Below, piece by piece: positions 1 to 7,902 of a stretch of 64,000 nucleotides of DNA; the first letter of the stretch is position 1, and each line of letters opens with the position of its first letter. Both the position numbers and the translations under genes were made by a program. Source of the DNA: Pseudomonas sp. 10S4 (GTDB lineage: Bacteria; Pseudomonadota; Gammaproteobacteria; Pseudomonadales; Pseudomonadaceae); contig NZ_CP133774.1 in assembly GCF_034344865.1 (NCBI RefSeq), positions 1,736,001 to 1,800,000 of the forward strand, read 5' to 3'. The notes beneath the pieces are model-generated. The model saw only the letters and a list, made by a program, of their open reading frames with translations, was not told the origin of the DNA and did not search any database.

Positions 1-1109
1 GTCTCGCCGCCCACCTTAAAACGCAGCGGCAAATGCTGCCCGGCCTGGAACACCGGCAAACCGATGCCATCGGCAGGCTCCAGATAAACCGAGCGAATGT
101 TTTGGCTTTCCGCCTCGATCCGCACCACCCGCAATGGCCGCCAGGCATCACCCAACGCCTGGGCTTGCAGGCGAGCAGCGGCCTGTTCCCAGGTGCCGGT
201 CATCAAACTGTTCGGCGACATCCCATCGAACCGCCAGCGCAGGGCCAACGCCGCCGGCCGCCGCACCACGCGTGCAACCTCAAACGTCCACAAGCGCTCG
301 GCGCCTTGAAAGGCTTCGACCTGCGGGCCTTCGAGGATGATCTCGGTGCGACCACTGAGTTGCAGCAGGTCACCCGATTTGAAGTCGACGAATAGCAAAC
401 CAGCCCGAGGGTTGAGCAACAGGTTGCCCAAGGTGTTGAAGTGTAAGTTGCCGGCGAAGTCCGGAATGGTCAGGCGATTGCCTTCGATACGGACGAAACC
501 GGGCTGGCCACCGCGATGAGAAACGTCCACCGAGCGTTGGCCGTCGACGTCCACATAACTGGCGACAAAGAACGTATCCGCCCCGGCGATCATCGCTTTG
601 GCCGCGTCATCCAGCTCAAAGAGGTGCTGCGCCATGCGGGTCGAAGGGTCCGCCAGCGGCACCGAATGAAACTGACGCAATTGAATATATTGCGGGCAGT
701 TGCCGAAGGACTGCTGCACCGAAACACCAAAGCCGCTCGCCGTCATGGCGCCGACCCGGCCGTTGAGCCGGTTGCGCCGCCGGGTGTGCAGTTCGATGCC
801 CAACAGACCAATCGCGTCCCCGGCGTGCAATTGCGCAGGGTCATCGGCTGCAGGCAGGCTGTCGAACTGCAACCCTGTAGGTGCAGGCGAATGCGCGAAG
901 CCGGGCTGACCTTCGAGGATGCTGGCCCACGGATCGCCGTTGGCATCGACCGCGCCGTACAGCATGAACGGCAGTTGCTGATAGAACTGGCGATGCTGGT
1001 CTGGCATCTCGCTGCGAATCACCCGACGGCCGAGGGTGTCCATTCGCTCGGCAACACCCACGTGTTCCTGCATCTGCCGTTCGCCGGCGTGCCACGGTGA
1101 ATGTTGCAT
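1..1109 (-). CDS. Pyridoxamine-5'-phosphate-oxidase-like / ferredoxin-reductase-like fusion protein (C-terminus outside window)
   Basis: The open frame runs from ATG at 1109 off the left edge, so about 369 N-terminal residues are visible. A Shine-Dalgarno AAGGAG sits about 7 bases before the ATG. The first ~300 residues resemble the split-barrel flavin-binding fold of pyridoxamine phosphate oxidase-like proteins (segments FVRIEGNRLTIPDFAGN and GLLFVDFKSGDLLQLSGR). The last visible part (SVYLEPADG, FQAGQHLPLRFKVGGE) looks like the start of a ferredoxin-reductase FAD-binding barrel. A 2Fe-2S domain may follow outside the window. The substrate is unknown. The next gene upstream on the same strand is a glutathione S-transferase. 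Confidence 0.75.
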   Translation of the reverse strand, partial: MQHSPWHAGERQMQEHVGVAERMDTLGRRVIRSEMPDQHRQFYQQLPFMLYGAVDANGDPWASILEGQPGFAHSPAPTGLQFDSLPAADDPAQLHAGDAIGLLGIELHTRRRNRLNGRVGAMTASGFGVSVQQSFGNCPQYIQLRQFHSVPLADPSTRMAQHLFELDDAAKAMIAGADTFFVASYVDVDGQRSVDVSHRGGQPGFVRIEGNRLTIPDFAGNLHFNTLGNLLLNPRAGLLFVDFKSGDLLQLSGRTEIILEGPQVEAFQGAERLWTFEVARVVRRPAALALRWRFDGMSPNSLMTGTWEQAAARLQAQALGDAWRPLRVVRIEAESQNIRSVYLEPADGIGLPVFQAGQHLPLRFKVGGE

Positions 1110-1165
1110 GACAGGACTCCTTTTGGTGAAAGGATAAGACGCGAACCCACAGGGTTTGACGGGTA

Positions 1166-1792
1166 TCAGGCAGTGGTCTGCAAACCCGCGACAGTGCGCG
1201 GCATGCCGACAAACCCAGGCAAGGCTTCAATCCGCGTCAGCCAGGCACGAACGTTGGCGTAGTCCGCCAGGGACACGTTGCCTTCCGGCGCATGGGCGAT
1301 GTAGCTGTAGGCCGCGACGTCGGCGATGGTTGGCTCGTTGCCCACCAAATACTTGCTGTTAGCCAGTTCCTGATCGATCACTTTGAGCAGGTCGTGTGAG
1401 CGAGCGATCACTTCTTCGGCGCTGTAAGGCGCGCCAAACACCGTGATCAGCCGTGCTCTGGCGGGGCCAAAGGCAATCGGCCCGGCGGCCACCGACAACC
1501 AGCGCTGAACCTTGGCGGCACCGACCGGGTCGGTCGGCAGCCAGCGACCGTTGCCATATTTCTGCGCCAGGTACACCAGGATTGCGTTGGAATCCGCCAG
1601 CACCACGCCTTGATCATCCAGCACCGGCACCTGACCAAACGAGTTGAGCGCCAGGAACTCCGGCTGTTTGTGCTCGCCTTTAGCCAGGTCGACAAAGATC
1701 AAATCGGTCGGCAGTTGCAGCAGGGACAGCATCAACTCGGCACGGTGAGCGTGGCCGGAACGGGGGAAGTTGTAGAGCTTGATGGCGTTCAT
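1166..1792 (-). CDS. Glutathione S-transferase family protein
   Basis: This 208-residue protein has an N-terminal thioredoxin-like glutathione-binding half (residues ~1-75, beginning [19 protein letters not shown], with the conserved VPVLDDQG turn and [11 protein letters not shown]) and a helical C-terminal half (~85-208). It should conjugate or reduce electrophiles with glutathione in the cytoplasm, but the substrate cannot be read from the sequence. The start at 1792 was preferred to an in-frame ATG 36 bases upstream because GGAG lies 8 bases before it and the fold begins there. It lies between the oxidoreductase and the LysR gene, all on the minus strand. Confidence 0.88.
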   Translation of the reverse strand: MNAIKLYNFPRSGHAHRAELMLSLLQLPTDLIFVDLAKGEHKQPEFLALNSFGQVPVLDDQGVVLADSNAILVYLAQKYGNGRWLPTDPVGAAKVQRWLSVAAGPIAFGPARARLITVFGAPYSAEEVIARSHDLLKVIDQELANSKYLVGNEPTIADVAAYSYIAHAPEGNVSLADYANVRAWLTRIEALPGFVGMPRTVAGLQTTA

Positions 1793-1942
1793 GATCGACT
1801 CCGCTGGGTGGTGGCGCCGATCAGACAATGATCAGCACCAATGGCGGCCATCATCCGCCTATCTCCAAATCAGCAGAATAACCAGCAAATGCAATCCATT
1901 GTTTCAGCCAATGCAATAAACCCCAAGCCCAGCACCGATCCT

Positions 1943-2032
1943 TGTGGGAGCGGGCTTGCTCGCGAAGACGGACTATCAGTCAACATCTTTGGAGAATATG
2001 AAATTGCCTTCGCGAGCAAGCCCGCTCCCACA
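1943..2032. repeat. REP inverted pair (family A)
   Basis: Two 25-base arms, 1943-1967 and 2008-2032, are perfect reverse complements (TGTGGGAGCGGGCTTGCTCG...), separated by 40 bases. They lie in the gap between the LysR gene and the glutathione S-transferase. The same unit recurs at 47861-47955. This is the standard extragenic palindrome type of fluorescent pseudomonads. Confidence 0.9.
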
Positions 2033-2042
2033 GGTTCTGCGC

Positions 2043-2942
2043 TTACCCCAAGGCGGGATGTTCACGCAGCGCCCTCACCATAAAATCCACAAAGCTGCGA
2101 ATCCGCGCCGGGGCTTTGCGCCCACCCTGGTAGACGATGTGAATCGGCAGCGGCGCCAGTTCAAAGTCAGCCAGGACGATTTCCAACTCACCGGCCGCAA
2201 CTTTGCCCGCCACTTGATAGGACAGCACGCGGGTAAACCCCAATCCGAGGCATGCAGCGGTGATTGCAGCCTGATTGGCGGTGACCACCAAGCGTGGTTC
2301 CGGGCGAACGCTGATTGGCTGGCCTTTATCGAGGAACGGCCAGTTCCTGAGTTGGCCGATGGACGAAGTGGCGACAACCGGCGCGCCGGCCAGCTCCTCG
2401 GGATGCCGAGGTCGTCCATGGGTTTGCAGGTAACCGGGCGACGCGCAGATCACCCGCCGCACTTCCCCCACGCGAATCGCATGCTGATTGCTGTCGGGCA
2501 AATCGCCGATACGCACCGCGACATCAATGCCCTCCTCGACCATGCTCACCACCCGATCAACCAGCAAGCCGTTGATCACGACTTCAGGGAATTGATCGAG
2601 GTAACGCACCATCACTGGCGTGACAAACAACTCGCCGAACAACACCGGCGCGGTGATCGTCAGTTGCCCACGAGGCTGGGCGTGGCTGCCCGCCGCCGAA
2701 TCCTCGGCTTCCTGCACCTCGGAGAGAATTCTGCGACAGTCTTCGAGGTAACGCTGACCGGCCTCGCTCAAGTGCACGCTGCGGGTGGTGCGCGTCAACA
2801 GCAAGGTGCCGATGCGTTTCTCCAGCGCCGCCACCGCGCGAGTGACACTGGCCGCCGACATTCCCAAACGCCGTGCCGCCGCCGAGAAGCCTTGCTCCTG
2901 GGCGACGGCGGCGAAGACCTGCATTTCCTGGAAGCGGTCCAT
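2043..2942 (-). CDS. LysR-family transcriptional regulator
   Basis: This 299-residue protein begins MDRFQEMQVFAAVAQEQGFS and has the LysR winged helix-turn-helix at residues ~1-60 (AAARRLGMSAASVTRAVAAL). A periplasmic-binding-protein-like effector domain follows at ~90-295. The start at 2942 was chosen over the ATG 18 bases upstream because the family starts at MDRF. It belongs to the AaeR/DmlR-like branch judging by the N-terminus. Its targets are unknown; it diverges from the lipid operon at 3090 and lies upstream of the glutathione S-transferase gene. Confidence 0.88.
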   Translation of the reverse strand: MDRFQEMQVFAAVAQEQGFSAAARRLGMSAASVTRAVAALEKRIGTLLLTRTTRSVHLSEAGQRYLEDCRRILSEVQEAEDSAAGSHAQPRGQLTITAPVLFGELFVTPVMVRYLDQFPEVVINGLLVDRVVSMVEEGIDVAVRIGDLPDSNQHAIRVGEVRRVICASPGYLQTHGRPRHPEELAGAPVVATSSIGQLRNWPFLDKGQPISVRPEPRLVVTANQAAITAACLGLGFTRVLSYQVAGKVAAGELEIVLADFELAPLPIHIVYQGGRKAPARIRSFVDFMVRALREHPALG

Positions 2943-3089
2943 CGGTGAACTCCTGAGCACTAAAAAACGCGAGGCCGGGAGTTTCCGAATGACCCTGGAT
3001 TCGCTGAAAGAGGGGTTTTGCTGGCATTCTGATTATTGTGACGTATAACCCTGAACGTTCACGCTTTCAATTGCTGAGACCGTCTGCCG

Positions 3090-3713
3090 ATGCCTTCCAT
3101 TTACCAACTCAAACCCGCATTCCAGAATTTGCTGCGACCGCTGGTTCAACGCTTGTTCGATAACGGCACCACCGCCAATCAGATCACCGTGCTGGCCGGG
3201 GTGATTTCGATCGTCGTAGGCATCGGAATCGCCTGTTTCGCCCAGCATCCGTGGGTGTTTGTGCTGATTCCCGTGTGGATGATCCTGCGCATGGCGCTGA
3301 ATGCCATCGACGGCATGCTCGCCCGGGAGTTCGGCCAACAGTCGCGCCTCGGCGCCTACCTGAATGAGCTGTGCGATATCGTCGCCGACTGCGCGCTGAT
3401 CCTGCCGTTTGCGCTGATTCCGGACGTGAGCCTGTTGATTGTGCTGTCGGTCACGCTGCTGGCGTTGTTCAGCGAGTACAGTGGCGTCCTCGGGCCGATG
3501 GTCGGCGCGTCGCGGCGGTATGACGGGCCGATGGGCAAAAGCGATCGGGCGTTTGTACTGGGCGTCGTGGCCACCGGCATCGCCATCGGCTGGATCAATG
3601 CGTTGTGGATTAACGTTGTGTTTGGGGTGGTCGCCGTCCTGCTGGCTTACACCTTGGTCAACCGGGTCCGTCAGGGCCTTAAAGAAGTGCAGGAAAACAC
3701 TCCCTCGGCGTAA
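3090..3713 (+). CDS. CDP-alcohol phosphatidyltransferase family protein (YnbA-like)
   Basis: This 207-residue membrane protein is the first gene of a six-gene operon. The family transfers a phosphatidyl group from CDP-diacylglycerol to an alcohol head group. The signature normally reads D-x2-D-G-x2-A-R-x8-G-x3-D-x3-D. Here it is N71-A-I-D74-G-M-L-A-R79...G88-A-Y-L-N92-E-L-C-D96, so the first and third metal-binding Asp are Asn. Several hydrophobic helices follow (~100-190). Its size and neighbours match E. coli YnbA from memory. The acceptor alcohol is unknown. Confidence 0.85.
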   Translation: MPSIYQLKPAFQNLLRPLVQRLFDNGTTANQITVLAGVISIVVGIGIACFAQHPWVFVLIPVWMILRMALNAIDGMLAREFGQQSRLGAYLNELCDIVADCALILPFALIPDVSLLIVLSVTLLALFSEYSGVLGPMVGASRRYDGPMGKSDRAFVLGVVATGIAIGWINALWINVVFGVVAVLLAYTLVNRVRQGLKEVQENTPSA

Positions 3714-3753
3714 GGCCCCAAGCATAAGGACTCTCTAGCATATGGAGCATGCA

Positions 3754-5511
3754 ATGCGCGAAACCCAGAATCAGACCTTCACCACCCACGACGGCGTTGA
3801 GCTGTTCTACCGCCACTGGCCGGCCACCGCTGCCAATCCGGATGAACCGCGCAAGGCTGTGCTGCTGTTTCATCGCGGCCACGAACACTCCGGGCGCATC
3901 GCCCACTTGGTGGATGAGCTCGACCTGCCCGAGTTCGACTTCTTTGCCTGGGACGCCCGAGGCCATGGCCAGTCGCCCGGTGCTCGCGGCGACAGCCCGA
4001 GTTTCGCCACCAGCGTGCGTGACGTGCAGACCTTTTGCGATCACCTGAACAGTGCCCACCAGATCGACGAAGAGAACATGGCGGTGATCGCCCAGAGCGT
4101 CGGCGCGGTGATTGTTTCGACCTGGGTCCACGACTACGCGCCGCGCATCCGCTCGTTGGTGCTCGCCTCGCCGGCATTCAAAGTCAAACTCTACGTGCCG
4201 TTCGCCCGTCCGGGCTTGGCGCTGATGCGCAAGTTTCGCGGCAACTTTTTCGTCAACAGCTACGTCAAGGCCAAGTTCCTCAGCCACGACCCGGAACGCG
4301 TGGCGTCCTTCGACAGCGATCCGCTGATCACCAAGGCGATTTCGGTGAATGTGTTGCTCGGCTTGTACGAAGCCGCTGACCGCGTAGTCGCCGATGCACA
4401 AGCGATTCAGGTGCCGACCCAATTGCTGATCTCCGGCTCGGACTTTGTGGTCCACCGCAAACCCCAGGAACAGTTTTTCGAACGCCTGGGCAGCCTGAAA
4501 AAGGAAAAACACATCCTCCCGGGCTTCTTCCACGACACCCTCGGTGAACGTGATCGCGCCGTGGCGGTGGCCAGCGCCAAACGCTTCATCCTGCAAAACT
4601 TCGATTACCCGCTGAACCGTGCCTCGCTGCTCGATGCCGACAAAATCGGCCTGACTTGCGCCGAATCCGAATCCCTCGCCGCCCCGCTGCCGCACAACTC
4701 GTTGCGTGACCTGTACTGGCGCATGACCCGCGCCAGCATGCGTTTGGGCAGCAAGCTGTCCGATGGCGTGAAGCTCGGTTTCGACACCGGTTTCGACTCG
4801 GGCAGCACCCTGGATTACGTCTACCGCAACCAGCCCACTGGCAAGAGCGGACTGGGGCGGATGATTGATCAGAACTACCTGAACTCGATCGGCTGGCGCG
4901 GCATTCGCCAGCGCAAACTCAACGTCGAAGAACTGCTGCGCCTGACCATGGCCAAACTGCGTGAGGAAGGTCGCCCGGTACGGATCGTCGACATCGCCGC
5001 CGGCCATGGCCGCTACATTCTCGAAGCCTTGCAAGGCGTCAGCCCGCTGCCGGAATCGATCCTGTTGCGCGATTACAGCGACATCAACGTGCGGGACGGT
5101 GGCGCGCTGATTCGCGATAAAGGCCTGGGAGATATCGCGCAATTCGTCAAAGGCGACGCCTTTGACCGCGCCGATCTGGCAGCGCTGGAGCCCAAACCGA
5201 CGCTGGCGGTGGTGTCCGGGTTGTATGAGTTGTTTGCCGACAACACGATGGTCGGTGGTTCGCTGGCGGGCTTGGCCGAAGCGGTGGAGCCCGGTGGTTA
5301 TCTGGTCTATACCGGCCAGCCTTGGCACCCGCAGTTGGAGCTGATCGCCCGCGCCCTGACCAGTCACCGTCAAGGTCAGGCCTGGGTGATGCGTCGGCGC
5401 AGTCAGGCAGAAATGGATCAATTGGTGGAAGCGGCAGGTTTCCGCAAAATCACCCAGCGTGTGGATGAATGGGGGATCTTCACCGTGTCCCTCGCGCAAC
5501 GGGTGCAATGA
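3754..5511 (+). CDS. Bifunctional alpha/beta hydrolase / class I SAM-dependent methyltransferase (YnbC-like)
   Basis: This 585-residue fusion has residues ~10-300 as a serine hydrolase of the monoacylglycerol-lipase type: RGHEHSGR oxyanion region, WDARGHGQSPG, nucleophile elbow AQSVGA in which Ala replaces the usual first Gly, and a late His in GFFHDTLGERDR. Residues ~385-585 form a Rossmann methyltransferase with motif I VDIAAGHGRY. The start at 3754 was preferred to ATG 3742 because GGAG lies 6 bases before it, and the resulting length equals E. coli YnbC as I recall it. The final codon overlaps the next start (ATGA). It may deacylate and methylate a lipid or its head group; the substrate is unknown. 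Confidence 0.85.
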   Translation: MRETQNQTFTTHDGVELFYRHWPATAANPDEPRKAVLLFHRGHEHSGRIAHLVDELDLPEFDFFAWDARGHGQSPGARGDSPSFATSVRDVQTFCDHLNSAHQIDEENMAVIAQSVGAVIVSTWVHDYAPRIRSLVLASPAFKVKLYVPFARPGLALMRKFRGNFFVNSYVKAKFLSHDPERVASFDSDPLITKAISVNVLLGLYEAADRVVADAQAIQVPTQLLISGSDFVVHRKPQEQFFERLGSLKKEKHILPGFFHDTLGERDRAVAVASAKRFILQNFDYPLNRASLLDADKIGLTCAESESLAAPLPHNSLRDLYWRMTRASMRLGSKLSDGVKLGFDTGFDSGSTLDYVYRNQPTGKSGLGRMIDQNYLNSIGWRGIRQRKLNVEELLRLTMAKLREEGRPVRIVDIAAGHGRYILEALQGVSPLPESILLRDYSDINVRDGGALIRDKGLGDIAQFVKGDAFDRADLAALEPKPTLAVVSGLYELFADNTMVGGSLAGLAEAVEPGGYLVYTGQPWHPQLELIARALTSHRQGQAWVMRRRSQAEMDQLVEAAGFRKITQRVDEWGIFTVSLAQRVQ

Positions 5512-6824
5512 TGCGCGACGCCTCAACCTCAAGAGAGCCGGGGTTGCTGAAACCGGCCGTGCTCTGGCTACTGCTGCTGGCGCCGCTGTTTTTCGCCAGC
5601 TACGGTTTTGCCACATGGGTGACGAACCAGCGCAGCGACGTCGGTACGTTCGTTTTCGATTGGGAAAGCGCCATGCCGTTCTGGGCGTGGACCATCGTCC
5701 CCTACTGGACGATTGATCTGCTGTACGGCTTTTCGCTGCTGCTGCCCAACAGCCGCCATGAACTCAAACGCCACGCCTTGCGCTTGCTCAGCGCTCAAGT
5801 AATCGCGGTCAGTTGTTTCCTGTTGTGGCCGCTGCGCTTCACCTTCGACCGGCCGGAACTGGACGGGGTGTTTGGCTGGCTGTTCGCAGTGCTGGCGGGG
5901 TTCGACAAGCCGTTCAATCAGGCGCCGTCGCTGCACATCGCGTTGCTGGTGATTTTGTGGGTCATGTACCAACGGCATTCCCAAGGGTTGTGGCGGTGGC
6001 TGGTGCACGGCTGGTTCGCGCTGATCGGTATTTCGGTGTTGACCACTTATCAACATCACTTTATCGACTTACCCACAGGCGCCCTCGCCGGTTGGCTGTG
6101 CGTGTGGTTGTGGCCGCTGGATCGGCCCAGCCCATTCAGTAGCCTGCGGTTGGCCAAGGATTCGAAACGCTGGCGCCTGGCATTGCGCTATGCCTTGGGC
6201 GCTGCGGTATTTGCCATTCCAGCCTTTGGCTTGGGCGGCGGATGGTTGTGGCTGACCTGGCCAGCCGTGGCGTTATTGATGGTGGCGCTCAATTACGCGC
6301 TGCTGGACGCCGCCGGGTTTCAGAAACGCGCCGACGGGCGCCTGACCCCGGCCTCCCGTTGGTTGTTTGCGCCTTACGTGGCGGCGGCGTGGATCAATTC
6401 ACGGCTGTGGACCCGCAAGCATCCACAACCCAATGAGGTTGTGGATAACGTTTGGCTCGGCAGGCTGCCCGACGCGGAGCAACTGGCGCCGTTTAAAGCC
6501 GTGGTCGATCTTTGCGCCGAGCTGCCGCTCAATCCGCGAGGCCGCGCTTATCAAAGCATTCCGGTGCTCGACCTGACGGCACCCAGCGCTGAGCAATGCC
6601 TCGCCGCCGCCCAAGCCATTGAACAACTGCGCCAGCAAGGCCCGTTGCTGGTGTGCTGTGCGTTGGGTTATTCACGCAGCGCCACGGCGGTCGCCGCGTG
6701 GTTGCTGCACAGTGGGCGCGCAACGACGGTCGATGCCGCCGTGGCGATGATTCAAGCCGCACGTCCGCACGTGGTGCTGCATCCGGCCCATCGCCAAGCC
6801 CTGGAGAACGCCTATGCCGGCTGA
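5508..6824 (+). CDS. PAP2-family phosphatase fused to a dual-specificity phosphatase (YnbD-like)
   Basis: This is a ~438-residue membrane protein. The N-terminal half has several membrane helices and PAP2-type motifs (PSLHIALL, then TTYQHHFIDLPTGALAGW with the catalytic His and Asp). The C-terminal ~130 residues carry a Cys-x5-Arg phosphatase loop, CCALGYSRSATA, typical of dual-specificity phosphatases. The start overlaps the preceding stop; ATG at 5508 and at 5511 are both possible. The arrangement equals E. coli YnbD. It likely removes a phosphate from a lipid phosphate made in this pathway. Confidence 0.83.
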   Translation: MMRDASTSREPGLLKPAVLWLLLLAPLFFASYGFATWVTNQRSDVGTFVFDWESAMPFWAWTIVPYWTIDLLYGFSLLLPNSRHELKRHALRLLSAQVIAVSCFLLWPLRFTFDRPELDGVFGWLFAVLAGFDKPFNQAPSLHIALLVILWVMYQRHSQGLWRWLVHGWFALIGISVLTTYQHHFIDLPTGALAGWLCVWLWPLDRPSPFSSLRLAKDSKRWRLALRYALGAAVFAIPAFGLGGGWLWLTWPAVALLMVALNYALLDAAGFQKRADGRLTPASRWLFAPYVAAAWINSRLWTRKHPQPNEVVDNVWLGRLPDAEQLAPFKAVVDLCAELPLNPRGRAYQSIPVLDLTAPSAEQCLAAAQAIEQLRQQGPLLVCCALGYSRSATAVAAWLLHSGRATTVDAAVAMIQAARPHVVLHPAHRQALENAYAG

Positions 6825-7269
6825 TATGGAATTGCAGATGGTCGCCAGTCTGCTGCGCCGGGGCCGTACCCTTGATCAGTTATCCACAGGGCTGACGCTG
6901 CTCGGTGTGTTATTCGGCTTGCTGCAATTGTTGTTGATCACTCCGGTTGCACTGGGGTTGATCCTCAGTGCCTGGCTGATCGTCGTGGGTCTATTGCAAA
7001 AATACTGGGCGCTGCGAGTCGCCTTCGATGCTGAACTGTTTGAGCTGGTCGCCCGTGACGCCGACGCCTTGCCGGACCGAACTCAAGCCCTCGACCAGGC
7101 CTTGCAAAACCTCGGCCTGCAACCGGCCAACCGTGCTGGCCGGCCCTGGGCCGAACGTCAGCGCGGAGCGTTGAAACTGCTGCGTAACCAGGCTGTCCTG
7201 CTGGCCGCGCAGGTGTTGCCCACATTAGCCGTTATCCTCGCCAGCCCTTGGCTGTCCTTCACCGGATAA
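6814..7269 (+). CDS. Small membrane protein of the ynb-like lipid operon, function unknown
   Basis: This 151-residue protein overlaps the end of the phosphatase gene by 11 bases. Residues ~24-65 form two closely spaced hydrophobic helices (GVLFGLLQLLLITPVALGLI, then LSAWLIVVGLLQKYW). A charged middle follows (~68-118), and a last hydrophobic helix lies at ~124-147. I recognise no family. GAGA precedes the ATG at 6814; ATG 6826 is an alternative start. Its place inside the operon suggests an accessory role to the lipid enzymes. Confidence 0.7.
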   Translation: MPADMELQMVASLLRRGRTLDQLSTGLTLLGVLFGLLQLLLITPVALGLILSAWLIVVGLLQKYWALRVAFDAELFELVARDADALPDRTQALDQALQNLGLQPANRAGRPWAERQRGALKLLRNQAVLLAAQVLPTLAVILASPWLSFTG

Positions 7270-7280
7270 GGAAATCATTT

Positions 7281-7901
7281 ATGTTCGAACCTGTGGTCGC
7301 CACCCTCATCACCTCCATGGCCCGCACCGTCACCGGCGCCCGCAGCCTGTGGATGGGCTGCGCGCCGGAACCGGTGCAGCGGATTTATTTCGCCAACCAC
7401 AGCAGCCACGGCGACTTCGTGCTGCTCTGGGCCTCGCTGCCTCCCGCCCTGCGCAAACTCACGCGGCCGGTGGCGGGCAGTGATTACTGGAACAAAAGCG
7501 CCGTGCGCCGCTACATCATCAGCCGGGTGTTCAACGGCGTGCTGATTGACCGCGAACGCAAAGACCCTGTGGATAACCCGTTGCAGCCGATGCTCGATGC
7601 CTTGGAGAAAGGTGATTCGCTGATCATCTTTCCCGAAGGCACGCGCAATCTGGAGGACGGCTTGCTGCCATTCAAAAGCGGTTTGTATCACCTGGCCAAA
7701 AGTTACCCACAGGCCCAAGTGATTCCGGTGTGGATCGCCAACCTCAATCGGGTCATGCCCAAGGGCCGGGTGCTGCCGTTGCCGCTGCTGTGTACCACCA
7801 GTTTCGGCGCGCCCCTGCAATTGGCTGAAGACGAGAGCAAAGAGCAGTTCCTTACCCGCAGCCGCGACGCGCTGCTGGCCCTCGCCCCGGAGCATTCCTG
7901 A
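7281..7901 (+). CDS. 1-acyl-sn-glycerol-3-phosphate acyltransferase-like protein (PlsC family)
   Basis: This 206-residue protein has the PlsC signature: acyl-acceptor motif NHSSHGD (H-x4-D) at residues ~36-42, a basic patch at VLIDRERK, and the phosphate-binding block FPEGTRNLEDG at ~118-128. It should acylate a lysophosphatidate or a related lipid at the inner membrane. The start at 7281 follows AAGGAAA and gives the usual N-terminus. It sits between the small membrane protein and the CdsA-like gene, so the operon could supply its own phosphatidate. Two other acyltransferase genes occur in the window (41202 and 46287). Confidence 0.85.
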   Translation: MFEPVVATLITSMARTVTGARSLWMGCAPEPVQRIYFANHSSHGDFVLLWASLPPALRKLTRPVAGSDYWNKSAVRRYIISRVFNGVLIDRERKDPVDNPLQPMLDALEKGDSLIIFPEGTRNLEDGLLPFKSGLYHLAKSYPQAQVIPVWIANLNRVMPKGRVLPLPLLCTTSFGAPLQLAEDESKEQFLTRSRDALLALAPEHS

Positions 7902-7902
7902 C

